A DNA stretch of 64,000 nucleotides from Phoronis australis (lineage: Eukaryota; Phoronida; Phoronidae): NCBI GenBank assembly GCA_002633005.1, contig NMRA01000080.1, forward strand, positions 103,216 through 167,215. The letters run 5' to 3'. Shown here one piece after another: positions 1-10,747 of the stretch (positions are counted from its first letter, which is position 1; each line of letters starts with the position of its first letter). A program made the translations under genes and the position numbers. The notes beneath the pieces were generated by a model, which ran no database searches, was not told the DNA's origin, and saw only the letters and a program-made list of their open reading frames with translations.

Positions 1-352
1 ACTCAAAACCAATTGGAAATTTAAACAAAACAGAAATGAAGTGAATCTCTAAATTAAGGTTAAGCAACTATTATAGATTAAAACACGTTTTTTACACGCT
101 AAGCTTCGACCGGGAAATTATCGTCTGCTAAAGTAGGTTACCACTGGTAACTGAATATAATTCTCAAGTCAAAGATCCAGACGACACAATACCCGCATTC
201 AAACTGGAGATCGGTGATTTACAAGTAAGAGGACATAAGAGAAAAATTTCACTGAATTAAGATATTATTTTTTTGGAAATTATGTGTCTTATTTTTCGTA
301 GCGTATAAGTACAGTACAATGCGGTTGGTTGAACGTGCGATTATTGCGCGTG

Positions 353-549
353 CTCATTTAAGTATTCTATTTTCACTCTTGAAGACGTTAGTCGCTGCGT
401 GGTGTAGTGGTTAAAGTCGGCGATCAGCAATACCAAGGTCCCGGGTTCGACTCCGCCCTCGGTTTCCCGCCAAATCGTTATCTCACTAGTGAGATAACTT
501 TATGGGTTATTACACGGTTTTATCTGGCATTTGACGCTAATATTGTGAG
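353..549 (+). repeat. tRNA-derived SINE-like unit, copy 1
   Basis: The unit has a pol III-type internal promoter: an A-box-like GGTGTAGTGG at 401-410 and a perfect B box GGTTCGACTCC at 444-454. This is the arrangement of a tRNA-derived SINE head. Behind it, 478-497 holds a perfect 20-bp palindrome centred on CTAG. The whole ~197-bp unit is repeated directly downstream. I do not call it a functional tRNA because I could not fold a complete cloverleaf with an acceptor stem around the boxes. The family is not recognised by name. Confidence 0.6.
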
Positions 550-746
550 CTCATTTAAGTATTCTATTTTCACTCTTGATGACGTCAGTCGCTGCGTGGT
601 GTAGTGGTTACAGTCGGCGATCAGGAATACCAAGGTCCCGGGTTCGACTCCGTCCTCGGTTTTCCCGCCAAATCGTTATCTCACTAGTGAGATAACTTTA
701 TGGGTTATTACACGATTTTATCTGCCATTTGACGCTAATATTGTGG
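550..746 (+). repeat. tRNA-derived SINE-like unit, copy 2 (tandem)
   Basis: This is a direct repeat of the preceding unit at ~197-bp spacing, with few substitutions. It keeps the A box, the B box and the 20-bp palindrome (676-695). Head-to-tail SINE units are unusual for single retroposition events; they suggest a dimeric SINE, an unequal-crossover duplication, or a tRNA-like satellite. Confidence 0.6.
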
Positions 747-863
747 TATAAAATGCACTATGCAGTATAATACGAAGACAAGTGTACAGCCTGTGGGACA
801 GGTTTTGAATCATTTGACACCAGTGCAGTATACACGTGCGTGAGTTGCCGTAAAAGACCGGAC

Positions 864-1573
864 ATGAAAGAAGAATGCCACCCGATTTAATTAGTCTTTT
901 TTGCCGTCTTAATCGGTCTATATCCACATCGCCTCGCCTGCGGTCGACCTTACCTTGCCAAGAGGTGTCGCGTTAACCTTTGAGGAAGGTGAGAAACGAC
1001 GCTAGCGACGTCAGTGGTTCAAAATGAATTACTCTCCCCTAACCAATACTTTTATAAAACTAAAACAAAGTCTGTCTCATTAGATGCAATTTGTAATGCC
1101 TTTGGAGTGTTCGTGAGTGCACATGATTTGAGAAGCCAGCAATGAATAAATCACTGCGTAACCGGCTTTAGGTGCAATAAAACCAGTAATTGACGGGATG
1201 ACCTAGTAGGCCGTGTGAGCTCATGCTAATTTAGTGTTTGCTGGCAGAAACTCGAAACAACTCGATTTCCATCCCACGGCCAGGTGTTAGGGGAATCTTT
1301 ATTTACATTTATATTACTCAAATAATAATTGTCAATGTACAAGTTCTGCCCTGACGGTGCTGTGGCCAAAGCGGAACCGGCTGAATTCGCGGCCCCCGCG
1401 ACTAGTAAGTAGATTTGCTGTTTCGTGGCTAATTCACCAAGATAATCAGGTGCATATTACTTTGGCTCACTAGTATAGTATTTTCTTGACTGCAAGTTTA
1501 GTTTCCATGGAGCTTTGACAGGTTTATGTTCGTGATGTCTGATCAGTTTCCGAGCCACTGGCGGGCGGGGATG
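864..1573 (+). repeat. Dispersed repeat, copy 1 (internally deleted relative to the copy near 59.3 kb)
   Basis: The segment aligns by eye along most of its length, in the same orientation, with 59347-60470 (for example the shared blocks starting CACCCGATTTAATTAG and CTCGATTTCCATCCC). Relative to that copy it lacks about 440 bp between ~1020 and ~1023, precisely where the other copy carries an 89-codon open frame. It is not recognised as a named transposon and no terminal repeats are evident. It could be a decayed mobile element or a dispersed segmental duplication. Confidence 0.7.
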
Positions 1574-1636
1574 TGCCAAATTTGGTGAAAATCGGCTGAC
1601 CCCCACCTTGCCGCTCATGGTTGGTGCTCTCGTGGA

Positions 1637-2185
1637 CTAGCACTTAATTCCTAGATAGGTAACTTCAGGGACTTGAGGTATCAACGCTCCCATATATTCT
1701 AAGGTGAACATGTTGAAATAACCTCGTGAGGCTAACATCCATTCCCCTTTATCTGATTGGATGGACATCTTGTTGTCTTCGGTCCAATCGGCCATACCAC
1801 CACTTGCTGATTGCAGGCCCTCCACGGCATGTCTTGGAGTGTTCGCCTCATTAGCGACTATCAAGTCATCAACATAGCTGTATGGTGAAGCTCCATCTAC
1901 ACTTGCTGCTTGTATGAGATCTGCCGTGTAGACATTAAAGAGCATTGAGCTGAGAGGGGACCCTTGCCACTTTGTTGTAGGCGTCTTCCAGATCAAAGAG
2001 AGCAATTGCAGTGTGTTGCAAAAAATGCATTCCCTCCTGAATTTCATGCAGTATCGCTTTAACGTTGGAAACAGTGGATCTTCTTGGTCTAGCTCCTCCA
2101 ACTCTCGGTGATAGATAGCCATGTCTCTCTAGGTCATATGCTAGTCGCTGCGCTACAATTTTTTCCGTAATTTTTGCCCAAGTGT
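1637..2185 (-). pseudogene. Non-LTR retrotransposon reverse transcriptase fragment, frameshifted and internally deleted
   Basis: Two minus-strand frames carry consecutive pieces of a LINE-type reverse transcriptase. The upstream piece (about 2183-1965) has the finger region (KITEKIVAQRLAYDLE, then ARPRRSTVSNV) and the A-motif region ALFDLEDAYNKV. The downstream piece (about 1990-1639) has the B-motif region QGSPLSSMLFNVYTADL, the catalytic SYVDDLIV box and the thumb-side EVTYLGI. The roughly 60 residues normally found between the A and B motifs are absent and the frame changes there. No endonuclease domain is visible. This is a dead 5'- and 3'-truncated insertion; the clade (Jockey/I/CR1-like) cannot be settled by eye. 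Confidence 0.8.
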
Positions 2186-2387
2186 TCTATCACACCAGCC
2201 CATTTGTGGACTTGTACATCACCTGGAAAATTTTCCTCGTTTTTGTCTGACTCATTGGTCATTCCAAACCCTGTTTATTGAGAGTCCCCATTAGGCAGCC
2301 AAAATAATGAAATAATTTCGTGATGTAAAACTGTTATTTTGTAAATATTCCCATACGTAATACCTGGATTACTTTACATGTTTTCAG
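2186..2387. other. Upstream non-coding region and 5'-UTR intron end of the LEM gene
   Basis: No coding signal is seen. The segment ends in a good splice acceptor (TTACATGTTTTCAG ending at 2387), so the start codon at 2401 lies 13 bases into an exon and the promoter and 5'-UTR exon lie further upstream. Part of the segment (near 2222-2270) resembles 4648-4690 and is probably repeat-derived. Confidence 0.45.
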
Positions 2388-2400
2388 TTGGTGAAGAAAA

Positions 2401-2488
2401 ATGCCTGTAGAGGTGAATGCAGTTGATCTGAATGACTCGCAGCTCAGGGAAGAACTTCTCAAGTATGGTGTGGACGCTGCCGTAGTAG
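2401..2488 (+). CDS. LEM gene, first coding exon
   Basis: Encodes residues 1-29 and the first base of Gly30, covering the first LEM helix. The donor is GTGAGA. The start is chosen because it is the first ATG after the acceptor at 2387, with A-rich context (GAAAAATGCC), and the LEM motif begins only eight residues later, as in emerin. Confidence 0.85.
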
Positions 2489-5400
2489 GTGAGAGGATTG
2501 TCGTACAAGCCCATTGGACACTCGGTGTGGGTTTGTAAGTTTGCCCTCAAACTGTAATACAACATGCCCAATTTCACTTGCTGGCTCGCAACGTCCCACT
2601 CCACATGTCCATAGCCAAATGCACTCCATGCGAGTTGATTTGGTTACAGCGAAACTACCCTCACAGATTCACTGTTCAAATGTAACGGAATTTAATCGAG
2701 TGTCATATTTGATGTGCGTTTTTGAAAGAATTAAAATTTATTTTTATATCAATTTGTTCAAACCCAAATTATTTACTTGGAAGAAATGTTAGGTCTGCAT
2801 TTAGTTAGTAGCTTGTGTTCCATCTATGAAGTGAGCATTTGATTTGGACCATGTACTGTAGCATAGAATTGGTGTCAATTTCCTGCTTATTGAGATGAGA
2901 AGCTATTGCTGGGGTTGCAAGGAACTGAGATGGCAATTCCTCGAGATGATGCTCAGCACATAAAATGACAAGCCAACTTGCTGTGGCTGGTCTCAAACAA
3001 TAATGAACTACCAGTTTTTTTCAAAGTGCAAAAACCGTCTCCAATTTGTCCGAGGGACAACTCGAGACCGATTCCATAATGGTAAGTATTCGAAATCTCA
3101 ATTTTTTGTGATGGAATGGGGCTTGATAGCCGCTTAGGTAGTTTTGATTCTTCTTTAAGGAGTACATCTCGTGTGTGATTTTAGTAGTGTATCACACATG
3201 TATGAGCGTGATTTTCTCTCTAGGCTCTACGAGGAAGTTTTATGAGAGGAAACTGGAGCGCCTAATGGGTTCGGGTGAGCCTCAATTTGAAGGGGAGTCA
3301 GAGGAAGAAGATGAGGAGGAGGAGGAGGAGGAGGAAGAAGGTTAGACAGTATGATGAGCTTTGGATTTTACAACTTTCATTGAAGAGGCATATCTCACCA
3401 ATTAGCTGGCTAAAAATCGAAAATCGAATTAGGCCTTCTACTCTCTTATGATCAGTCTCTTAGTAGTCCTTGCCATGATAGGATTCTATTCCGTTACCAA
3501 CAAGATCATCAAACCATCTTCCACTCAAGCAAACACTTAAAAGATCAACTTTAAAATTGGCAATTTTCAAAATGCCACACGTATGTATAGCTAATTTCGA
3601 AAGTGGCATATGTACGCATTGCTTGTGACTGGAGTTACGGTAATGGAATTAAATCAGGTAAAAGAAATGTTATGTGACCTATTTTATGAGAGAATAATGC
3701 CTCCTAATTCGATTTTCGTTTCTGAGCCAACTAGGCAGGGTGAAACGCACCTTAAATAATTTTCTGAGTCTGCAATTTTCCTTCTGCACAGACCGCTCAG
3801 CCATGCTCACTAACAATTTTCTTTTCTCATGATGGCAGCAAATTTCTCCTGTGTCAGTTTGAGATTGAGTTCAAGGTCACAAGATCAACTATGATATCGT
3901 CTGCGAAGCAAAATACGTCAGGAATAAGCTGCATATCTTTTGCCTTACTGCAAATCTGTCCTAGTGAGCAACTGTCTTTCTCCACCAACCACTGTTGTAC
4001 CAAGTTGTTGACGTATAAAGACAGAGTAGATACGCTGCACCAAGCACAGGCTGTGTAATACTAGACATATGTAACGTGCTGTTTGTGATGAAAGAAATGT
4101 GTTGGTGAGAACAGAATTGCGGTTCATGAGAAAATGGTTGTTCCCATTAGGAAGAGATGTCATTGGTTTTCATGAGAAATGAAGTCGTTTTTAGTGAGAT
4201 CATTTGTGCTGTCCATGCATACAAAACTTTATCTGCCTTGATTTGGTTGAATGAAATACAACATTGTCTTCCTTGGCGGCATGCTGAGGCTGGAATTGTC
4301 TTGATAATATGGCTTTATATAACATTTAAATTTCATACTTCTAGCATATACTTTCTCTTCTCCGGAAACACTGCTGCTAGTCAATGGAAGCATTAAGATT
4401 ACATAAGTTTCCATTTTTTGTTCATTTAAGCATTAGAGACATCAGGGCTTAGAATTTTCCTCTTTTTAGAGGATTTCCTCTTTTTTGGTTTCATTTCCTC
4501 TCATTCAATTTCCAATTTTCTCTTTTTTGTCTCTTTTTTATCATTATTTTGACTTTATTTGTGCAAACGTTTTTGTTTCAGCTAAATTTTACCACACAAA
4601 AAATATTTCTATAACTCAAGCCTATTTATTGTGGAATGATACATCGCCTGGAAAATTTTCCTCTTTTTGTCATTGGTCATTCCAAGACCTGAGACACTCA
4701 AGTTGTAATAAGTTCATTGGTTGGTTTATTCCATTGTAGGCATTCCTGGCAGTACCAGGATGTAGCATGCCCTCATTTTGAGAACCAGTTTTCTCTTCTG
4801 CATAACGGGCATCAAACTGGTTCTCAAAGTGTGTGCATGTAAAATCTGACTATTGCTTACACTTCTTACGTTCTAACCACTTGAATTTTCATTAATAGCT
4901 TTTTCCCCAAGCTGTATTTATGCTCCATACTTTTATTTCTTACCCACATATTTCTTTTCTCGTGAAGCACATTCTGATTACCATAGTTAAACTACTGTCT
5001 CTTTAAATTCCATACCAACTCCCCTTACGTTTCTCACCAACTCCTCTCCATCAAGAAACACAATTATTTTGACTCTCATAATTGTGCAGAAATTTTCCAC
5101 AAAAATTATTGCCAAAACTACCATTCTTATTTTTCAATTATTGCAAGGAGTGGAAACTTTTAACTAAAACATTTTATTATGTATTTGCAGTTAGTGATGT
5201 AGAATTTTATGACTATATTAACTTAGAAATTGGTTAATTATCTATTTTTGGTAAGGAATTTGACAAGTAGTTTGATTTGGCAGGCAGATTGTGTGCTAAA
5301 GAGGTGAAGACTTAAGTAATGTTAATGGCCATGATTATGGGTAATAATTTTAAAAACTAATTGCAGGCGGCCTGGTACAGGTTGTACCAGACATGCGCAG

Positions 5401-6643
5401 AACCATTTTTGGGCTTCATTAATATATAGTTGAAACAGAGCTGAGGAGCTAGAAACCTGGCTTATGGGTCTAGCAGAGTGGCCCAGCGATACTCAAACTT
5501 ACAACCTGGAGTTAAAGAAAGCGGGCACCTATCACTCTAGGCCACACTGCCTCCTCTACCTATGGCTAACTTAGTGTGTTTAATGTTGCAGACGAGCCGA
5601 TAGAGGAACCTGAACCTGTAAAAACCAGTGCTAGAAAAAGACAAACCATTACCTCGACAACAAGGTAAAAATTTGTGAACTGAGCGTTTCCTCGCTTGGT
5701 GAAATTTGTAAGTAGATTTCTGAGGTGAAGATGTCATCAAGTACAAATTGTTATTTTCTATTTGACTGTGACTTAACTCACAAGTTTCTCAAGTGTTGTA
5801 AAGAGCACTAGGTAGTGAGATGGTGTACTTAACTTAAAGTGTTCATTTTGAGACTGCAGATACAGATGTCTGTTTCTGATGATACCGTCTGACTTCCCTT
5901 GTTCTTGTTGGTAAATTTCTTTGTCACGTAAATCACTCTCAAAAAATGGTGACTTAGCAAAGGAGCTCCTCGTGTGATTTAGGTTCTTTTGGTGTAAAGA
6001 CAAAGTGAAATAAAGGAACTCTTCATTGCCAAAAGGCAAATCTTGCAGTGTCAGTAGCGGTCGTGTTCAGGGCAGGCCAAAAAAAATTGAACAGCATACT
6101 GTTTCCCCGGCAACATAAGGGTCATTCTAGCTACTCAGATAGTAAGTTCCACGTACACTCAGCTGTGATGACGGGGAACTCTGCTTGTGCTCAGCACTTC
6201 GTGATGGAGGCAACCCCACATCATTTTGTTAGATTATTTTTGTATGTTTTGTACATGTAGCGTCCTAATACGGATGCAAATGTCAGGTTTAACAATGAAG
6301 TATCTTAAAGTGTTGCAGCCGCGTTGTAATAGTTATCGTATAGCATGTGTCGTTCGTAGACCCTGCATTTCTGTCTAATGGTTCTTTCTGAAGTTTGTCA
6401 CAAAGCATTACTGTTTGTGCATCGACTTGCAGAACAACAGACTCCGTGAGTGAACAGACAACAGCCAAAACAGTCTACACATCTAGCACGCCAGCAAGCG
6501 CAAACGGTGCAACAAAACTTGAGGCCAAGTCTGGAATGTCTTTGTGGAAGAAACTGTTGATGCTTGCCGTTCTTGGGGGCATTGTCTACATGGTTATCAT
6601 GATGCTGAACAGCGAAGACAATCCGATACCGAAGCTTCAGTGA
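2401..6643 (+). CDS. LEM-domain inner nuclear membrane protein (emerin/LAP2-like), 4-exon model
   Basis: LEM proteins sit in the inner nuclear membrane and bind BAF (barrier-to-autointegration factor), tethering chromatin to the lamina. My model joins 2401-2488, 3224-3340, 5592-5664 and 6433-6643; the phases agree throughout (489 nt, 162 residues plus stop). Residues 9-43 are a LEM motif: LNDSQLREELLKYGV, then VVGSTRKFYERKL. An acidic Glu run follows (about 54-68), then a basic linker (KTSARKRQT) and a Ser/Thr-rich stretch. A single membrane segment (about 134-152, LLMLAVLGGIVYMVIMMLN) lies near the C-terminus with a short SEDNPIPKLQ tail, as expected for a tail-anchored emerin/LAP2-type protein. 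The second donor (GTTAGA) is weak. Which LEM subfamily it belongs to is uncertain. No NET25/MAN1-type second membrane segment is present. Confidence 0.85.
3224..3340 (+). CDS. LEM gene, second coding exon
   Basis: Acceptor TTTTCTCTCTAG. It completes Gly30 and gives the second LEM helix (STRKFYERKLERL), then the acidic tract encoded by a run of GAG/GAA codons at about 3298-3340. The purine run is a likely length-variable site. The exon is 117 bp, so phase 1 is kept. Confidence 0.85.
3383..3757. repeat. Foldback MITE-like element, family B copy 1
   Basis: The two ends are inverted copies of each other. About 65 bases from 3383 (core AATCGAATTAGG) match the reverse complement of about 3690-3757 with scattered mismatches. 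The interior (for example AGGATTCTATT...TTACCAACAA near 3480-3510) is related to 44195-44410, so this is a dispersed family. There is no coding capacity and no clear target-site duplication. Confidence 0.6.
4777..4828. repeat. Short palindromic repeat, TTTGAGAACCAGTTT family, copy 1
   Basis: A ~52-bp unit with the inverted ends TTTGAGAACCAGTTT and AAACTGGTTCTCAAA around a ~20-base loop. Related copies lie at 40734-40785 and 51309-51360. Confidence 0.7.
5592..5664 (+). CDS. LEM gene, third coding exon
   Basis: Encodes DEPIEEPEPVKTSARKRQT and so on: the end of the acidic region and a basic patch that could act as a nuclear localisation signal. The acceptor is AATGTTGCAG and the donor GTAAAA. 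It ends in phase 2, which fits directly onto the exon beginning at 6433. Confidence 0.75.
6071..6141 (+). other. Possible alternative cassette exon of the LEM gene
   Basis: The 71-bp segment lies between a plausible acceptor (GTGTTCAG) and a strong donor (GTAAGT) and is open in the frame continued from exon 3 (begins RAGQKKLNSI). Inclusion leaves phase 1, which does not fit the acceptor at 6433 but does fit an AG eight bases further on (exon from 6441). Both forms would therefore be in frame. This is inference only. Confidence 0.35.
6433..6643 (+). CDS. LEM gene, last coding exon with membrane anchor
   Basis: Encodes residues 94-162: a Ser/Thr-rich linker, LWKK at the cytoplasmic or nucleoplasmic edge, one hydrophobic segment and a 10-residue lumenal tail ending in TGA. 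Acceptor GACTTGCAG. Confidence 0.85.
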
Positions 6644-7076
6644 GGAAAGATTTGACTTTCGTTGTAATCGTTTCTAGTGGCATCATTGGTACTGCTGAAG
6701 GGGATTGGTGAGGAAATAGATGATATAGAGTTCAGAAGCTCTGAATGTATGTTCCAGCGTACAATATACAGCGTTCAGTTGACAACTCACTGGGTGAATT
6801 AGTTTACGCGGTGTTTAAAAATACGTAGCATATTGCTGGGCCTTTACTGTGTTGGAAAATTTCAATTTTTTTGAAAATTTCTCAGTAAACTGTTACTTTA
6901 TGGTAAGGATTCTAAAATTTGTGAGAAAAGGCTCAATTTTTTTCAATTTCTGTTTGATCGACAAGAAGGGAATTTTCCTTAGGAAAAAGTTCTGCAGTTT
7001 TAGACACCGTCAGTATTTGTGCTTTTTTGTTGTCTTTGATTGTGTAGTCTTAGTTATGGTTCAGTTTTTAAATAAA
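6644..7076 (+). terminator. 3'-UTR of the LEM gene with poly(A) signal AATAAA at 7071-7076
   Basis: AT-rich sequence without coding signal follows the stop. The first AATAAA on the sense strand is at 7071, about 430 bases after the stop. Further AATAAA signals downstream (for example near 8407) could give longer 3' ends. Confidence 0.5.
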
Positions 7077-9144
7077 GTGATAAGATTGCTTTTGGTACCA
7101 CTTTTGTTGATTTACGAATGGCATGTTGTCTTTAACCTTGTCAGAGTCTACAGAATATTTATACTGTAAATTAAACTTAGGAAGATACTAAGTTATTGTG
7201 GCCAATACATATTACATGTACAATGTAAATTCTTCAGCTTGGGACAAAATAATTGCTAAATTGCCATTTTAATTTTCTGTTTTCCAGAGACTTACCACAT
7301 TGTTATAAGTGCTCAAAATTTTACCAAATTAATATTGTTTGATAATATCTACACCATATGAACCATGATCAGAGCAAAGTAAATTTTCTTGAAAAGTTAG
7401 TTTTGTTGAGAAATTTGACAAAATGAAATTTCAGCCGTCTGCCGTATTGTGTCCCTAACTATAGAATTTCTCCTGTAAACACTAGATGTGACCTTGCGCT
7501 AGTTCGTATTTTTAGTTGCATATAAGTGTTGCTGTAAGATCACTTAAATTTAGTTTAATGTGATCAATATCTAGATATTTGATTTGGTTAAGTTGGTTTT
7601 TGTTGGATGTACAGTAAAACTGGCGTAGGTCAGACAGTTGTTTAAATGAATCTTTATGGGAAAGCTACGCTGCCCCAACTGTTTGTTGTTAGCTGAGGCA
7701 TGCTATAGCAACACCACACATTATTTATGTTTGTTGAGGGATCTTGTTGTTTACACTGGTCACCATGGGTTACGAAGCACTCTTTGGAGCTAGTTGGTGG
7801 CTTAAGGTAAAAATTCTCCAGTTTGGAACAGTCCCTAAAACTTGGTACTCTGAAATATAAGCCTAAATTAAATTTCCTTGATTCTGAACATTGGTACATG
7901 GATAATTTTGGTGCTTATCATATTTCTCAATCATTGGACCCTGTATTTTGTATCAACTATGTCTTGAGATAAAATCGTCAAAAATAGCTGCGAAGGCAAA
8001 ATTATCTTTTTATTCTTGAATTCGGTATGGTAAATATTGCTTATTTATAAAATTTGATACAAGCCCCCATCTTGAGATCAATAATTTATTTTTTCAATGT
8101 CCCAAACTGGAGAATTTTTCTGTATTAACATAAGATGTGGGTTTGGTAGCAATTGCTTAATTTATGACTGAACTGCATGTTGTAACTGGCAGCTTTCAAA
8201 ATACAAATATTCTAACCTAAGGTTGAAGCTTTATGTTATAGATTCCATGGGGTCAGGAACTCCATAGGATGTTACACCAGCATAGTCTTAAAAAAGAATT
8301 GCCATCTTCTAAACACAAGATTTTGAATCAAAACTTTTAAGTAGCGAAAATGATCCCCTTCTTAAGTTCAACAAAAGCCAACACAATTTCAGTGACATTA
8401 GTCTGGAATAAAAATATGTTATGTTTTAGAGTTAAATTGGACTTTCACATACTAGTATCAAAGTTGTTTGCATTTATATTTTGGATGATGACAAGTATAT
8501 TAGGTGTCCTTGCTATTTTTCAATGTAGTACAAGGTCAGAAAATGTTCATTATACCAGTTAAAAGCCAGTTCGTCTTGTAGGGGGTTCAGTCCGTCCTCA
8601 ACTGACCAGAAGTCCTGTGGAATGCTATCCACAAGTCCGTGTTTAGCCAAGTTTTCAACAATTGAAAACTAAAAGTTAACCAATTTTGTAAAAGTATAAA
8701 TTTTTCTTAAGTCCCTGTAGATGGTACTTACTTCGTATTTATCTACCATTAATGGAGTCGCGTGACCACACCTTATTAAAATTGAGAAAAAAATAAAGTT
8801 ACATTTTGGTATTTAAATTTAACAAAAAGTTACTTTCTTTACAAATGAGGGTATTGATAACATGGCTCAATTTCTTTAGATGTAAGGGGTCGAGGTGAGA
8901 TTCTGTTGTTAGAGTATTATTAATAATTATTTCGTTATCGTTTTATAAGTTGATTTTATTATTGAAAATCCTGAACGTCAACTCCCTTATGCTAAAGTGG
9001 AACATTTTAAAAGCAGTTCCTAAAATCGTTTTGAAGAAAGTGCATTGCCGTATTTGAAAGTTGAATTCGATCAATCAGCTTTTAGGAAATAGATGTGTGC
9101 AGTGTTCTGAAGAAAAATTTGCATACCCTTAATATAACTTTACA
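7077..9144. other. Intergenic AT-rich region
   Basis: No gene is seen. It contains a ~320-bp element with inverted ends (7806-8125) and a segment near 8930-9050 related to repeats at 39947 and 53969. The remainder is unassigned. Confidence 0.5.
7806..8125. repeat. MITE-like element with ~25-bp inverted ends, family A copy 1
   Basis: The ends GGTAAAAATTCTCCAGTTTGG (here 21 bases in total, read as GGTAAAAATT then CTCCAGTTTGG) and their inverted counterpart at 8097-8122 face each other. TTAA tetranucleotides flank both ends (left at about 7802, right at about 8124), as seen with piggyBac-type insertion, although the terminal bases are not typical of piggyBac. A relative lies at 48272-48480. No coding capacity. 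Confidence 0.55.
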
Positions 9145-10747
9145 AATGGACCCGAATAGACGCATTTTAAAGCAAATAGACGCGTATAGAGGTTATATAC
9201 GCGTATACAGATGCCCATGAACGGGATGGACGCGTTTAGACGAAAAGGCGCAAAAAACGGGCATGTTAACGCAAATAGACGCGTATAGAGGAAATATACG
9301 CGTATGTAGATGTGTATAACCTGGCAAAGATGCGCTTAGACGCGTATACGACACTAATAGACGCGAATAGACTCATGTAAACGCAAATAAATGTTACAGA
9401 GGCTATGTACACAATACATTTGCGAATAAACGGGATTGACGAGCTTAGACGCGTATAGACACGAAAAAACGTTAATAGAAGCATGTATGCGCAAATAGAT
9501 GCGTATAGAGGCTATATACCCGTATATAGACGCGTATAAACGGGTATAGACGCACTTTGACACGTATAGACACGAATAAACGTGAAAAGAAGTACGTAAA
9601 CGCAAATAGACGAGTTAAGATTCTATATACTCGTATCTAGATGCATACAAACGGGCATAGACGCGCTAAGACGGGTATAGACACGAAAAAACGCAAATAG
9701 ACGCATGTAAACGCAATTAGACAAGTATAGAGGCTAAATGCGCGTATATAGACGAGTATAAGCAGCTATAGGCGATTTTAGACGCGTATAGACACGAATA
9801 AATGCAAATAGACACATGTAAAGGCAAATAGAGGCGCAATTAGCCTATTCACGCGCATATAAATGCGTATCAACGGACGGAGACGCGCTTAGATGCGTGT
9901 AGATACGAAAAAACGCGAATAGACGCGAAAAAAACGCGCACAGACGCGTATAGACGCTATTTACGCGTATATAGACATGTGTATCCGGGCATGGGCGCGC
10001 TTAGACGAAAATAAACGCAAAAAAAACGTGATTAATAGCAAACACAGGCGTGTAGAGTCTATATACGCGTATCTAAATACTTATAAACGGGCATAGACAA
10101 GCTTAGACACGTATAGACACTAGTTGACGCGAATAAAAGCATGTTAACGCAAATACTTTCTATAGAGGCTATATACATTAAACAGATGCATATAAACGGG
10201 CCTAGACGCGCTTAAACGGAAAAAGACCCATGTAAACGCAAATAGAGTCGTAAAGACGCTACATGCGTGTATACAGATTGGTATAAACGCGCATTAACGT
10301 GCTTAGACTAGTATAGAAACGAAAAAACGTGAATAGAGGCACGTAAACACAAAAAGACGCGTATGGAGGCTATATCAGTGTATATAGATGCATATGAACG
10401 GGCATAGACACGCTTAGAGGCGTATAGACAACAATAGACGCAAATAGACGCATGTCAACGCAAATATACGCGTATAAAGACGCGTATAAACAGCATAAAC
10501 GCGCTTAGACGCGTATAGACACGATTAAAGGCGAACAGACGCATGTAAACGCAAATACACGCGTACGGAGGCTATATCAGTGTATATAGATGCATATAAA
10601 CGGGTATAGACGCGCTTAGAGGCTATATACGCGTGTACAGACGTGTATAAACTAAATCAACGCGTATAGTCTCGATTAAACGCGAATAGACGAATGTAAA
10701 CGCAAAAAGACACGTATAATGTCTTTATACGCCTACATAGACGCAAG

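Larger units (their letters stand above)
3341..5591 (+). other. Second intron of the LEM gene
   Basis: This 2.25-kb intron holds repeat material: a foldback MITE-like element (3383-3757) and a short palindromic repeat (4777-4828). A small T-rich stretch and unassigned AT-rich sequence make up the rest. No additional exon is apparent. Confidence 0.6.

Noticed and set aside
391-470. Functional tRNA gene
   Set aside because: A and B boxes are present but no convincing acceptor stem or complete cloverleaf, and the unit is duplicated in tandem like a SINE.
6849-7169. 106-codon frame after the LEM stop
   Set aside because: Low-complexity Phe/Leu/Val-rich translation of AT-rich 3'-UTR sequence containing the poly(A) signal.
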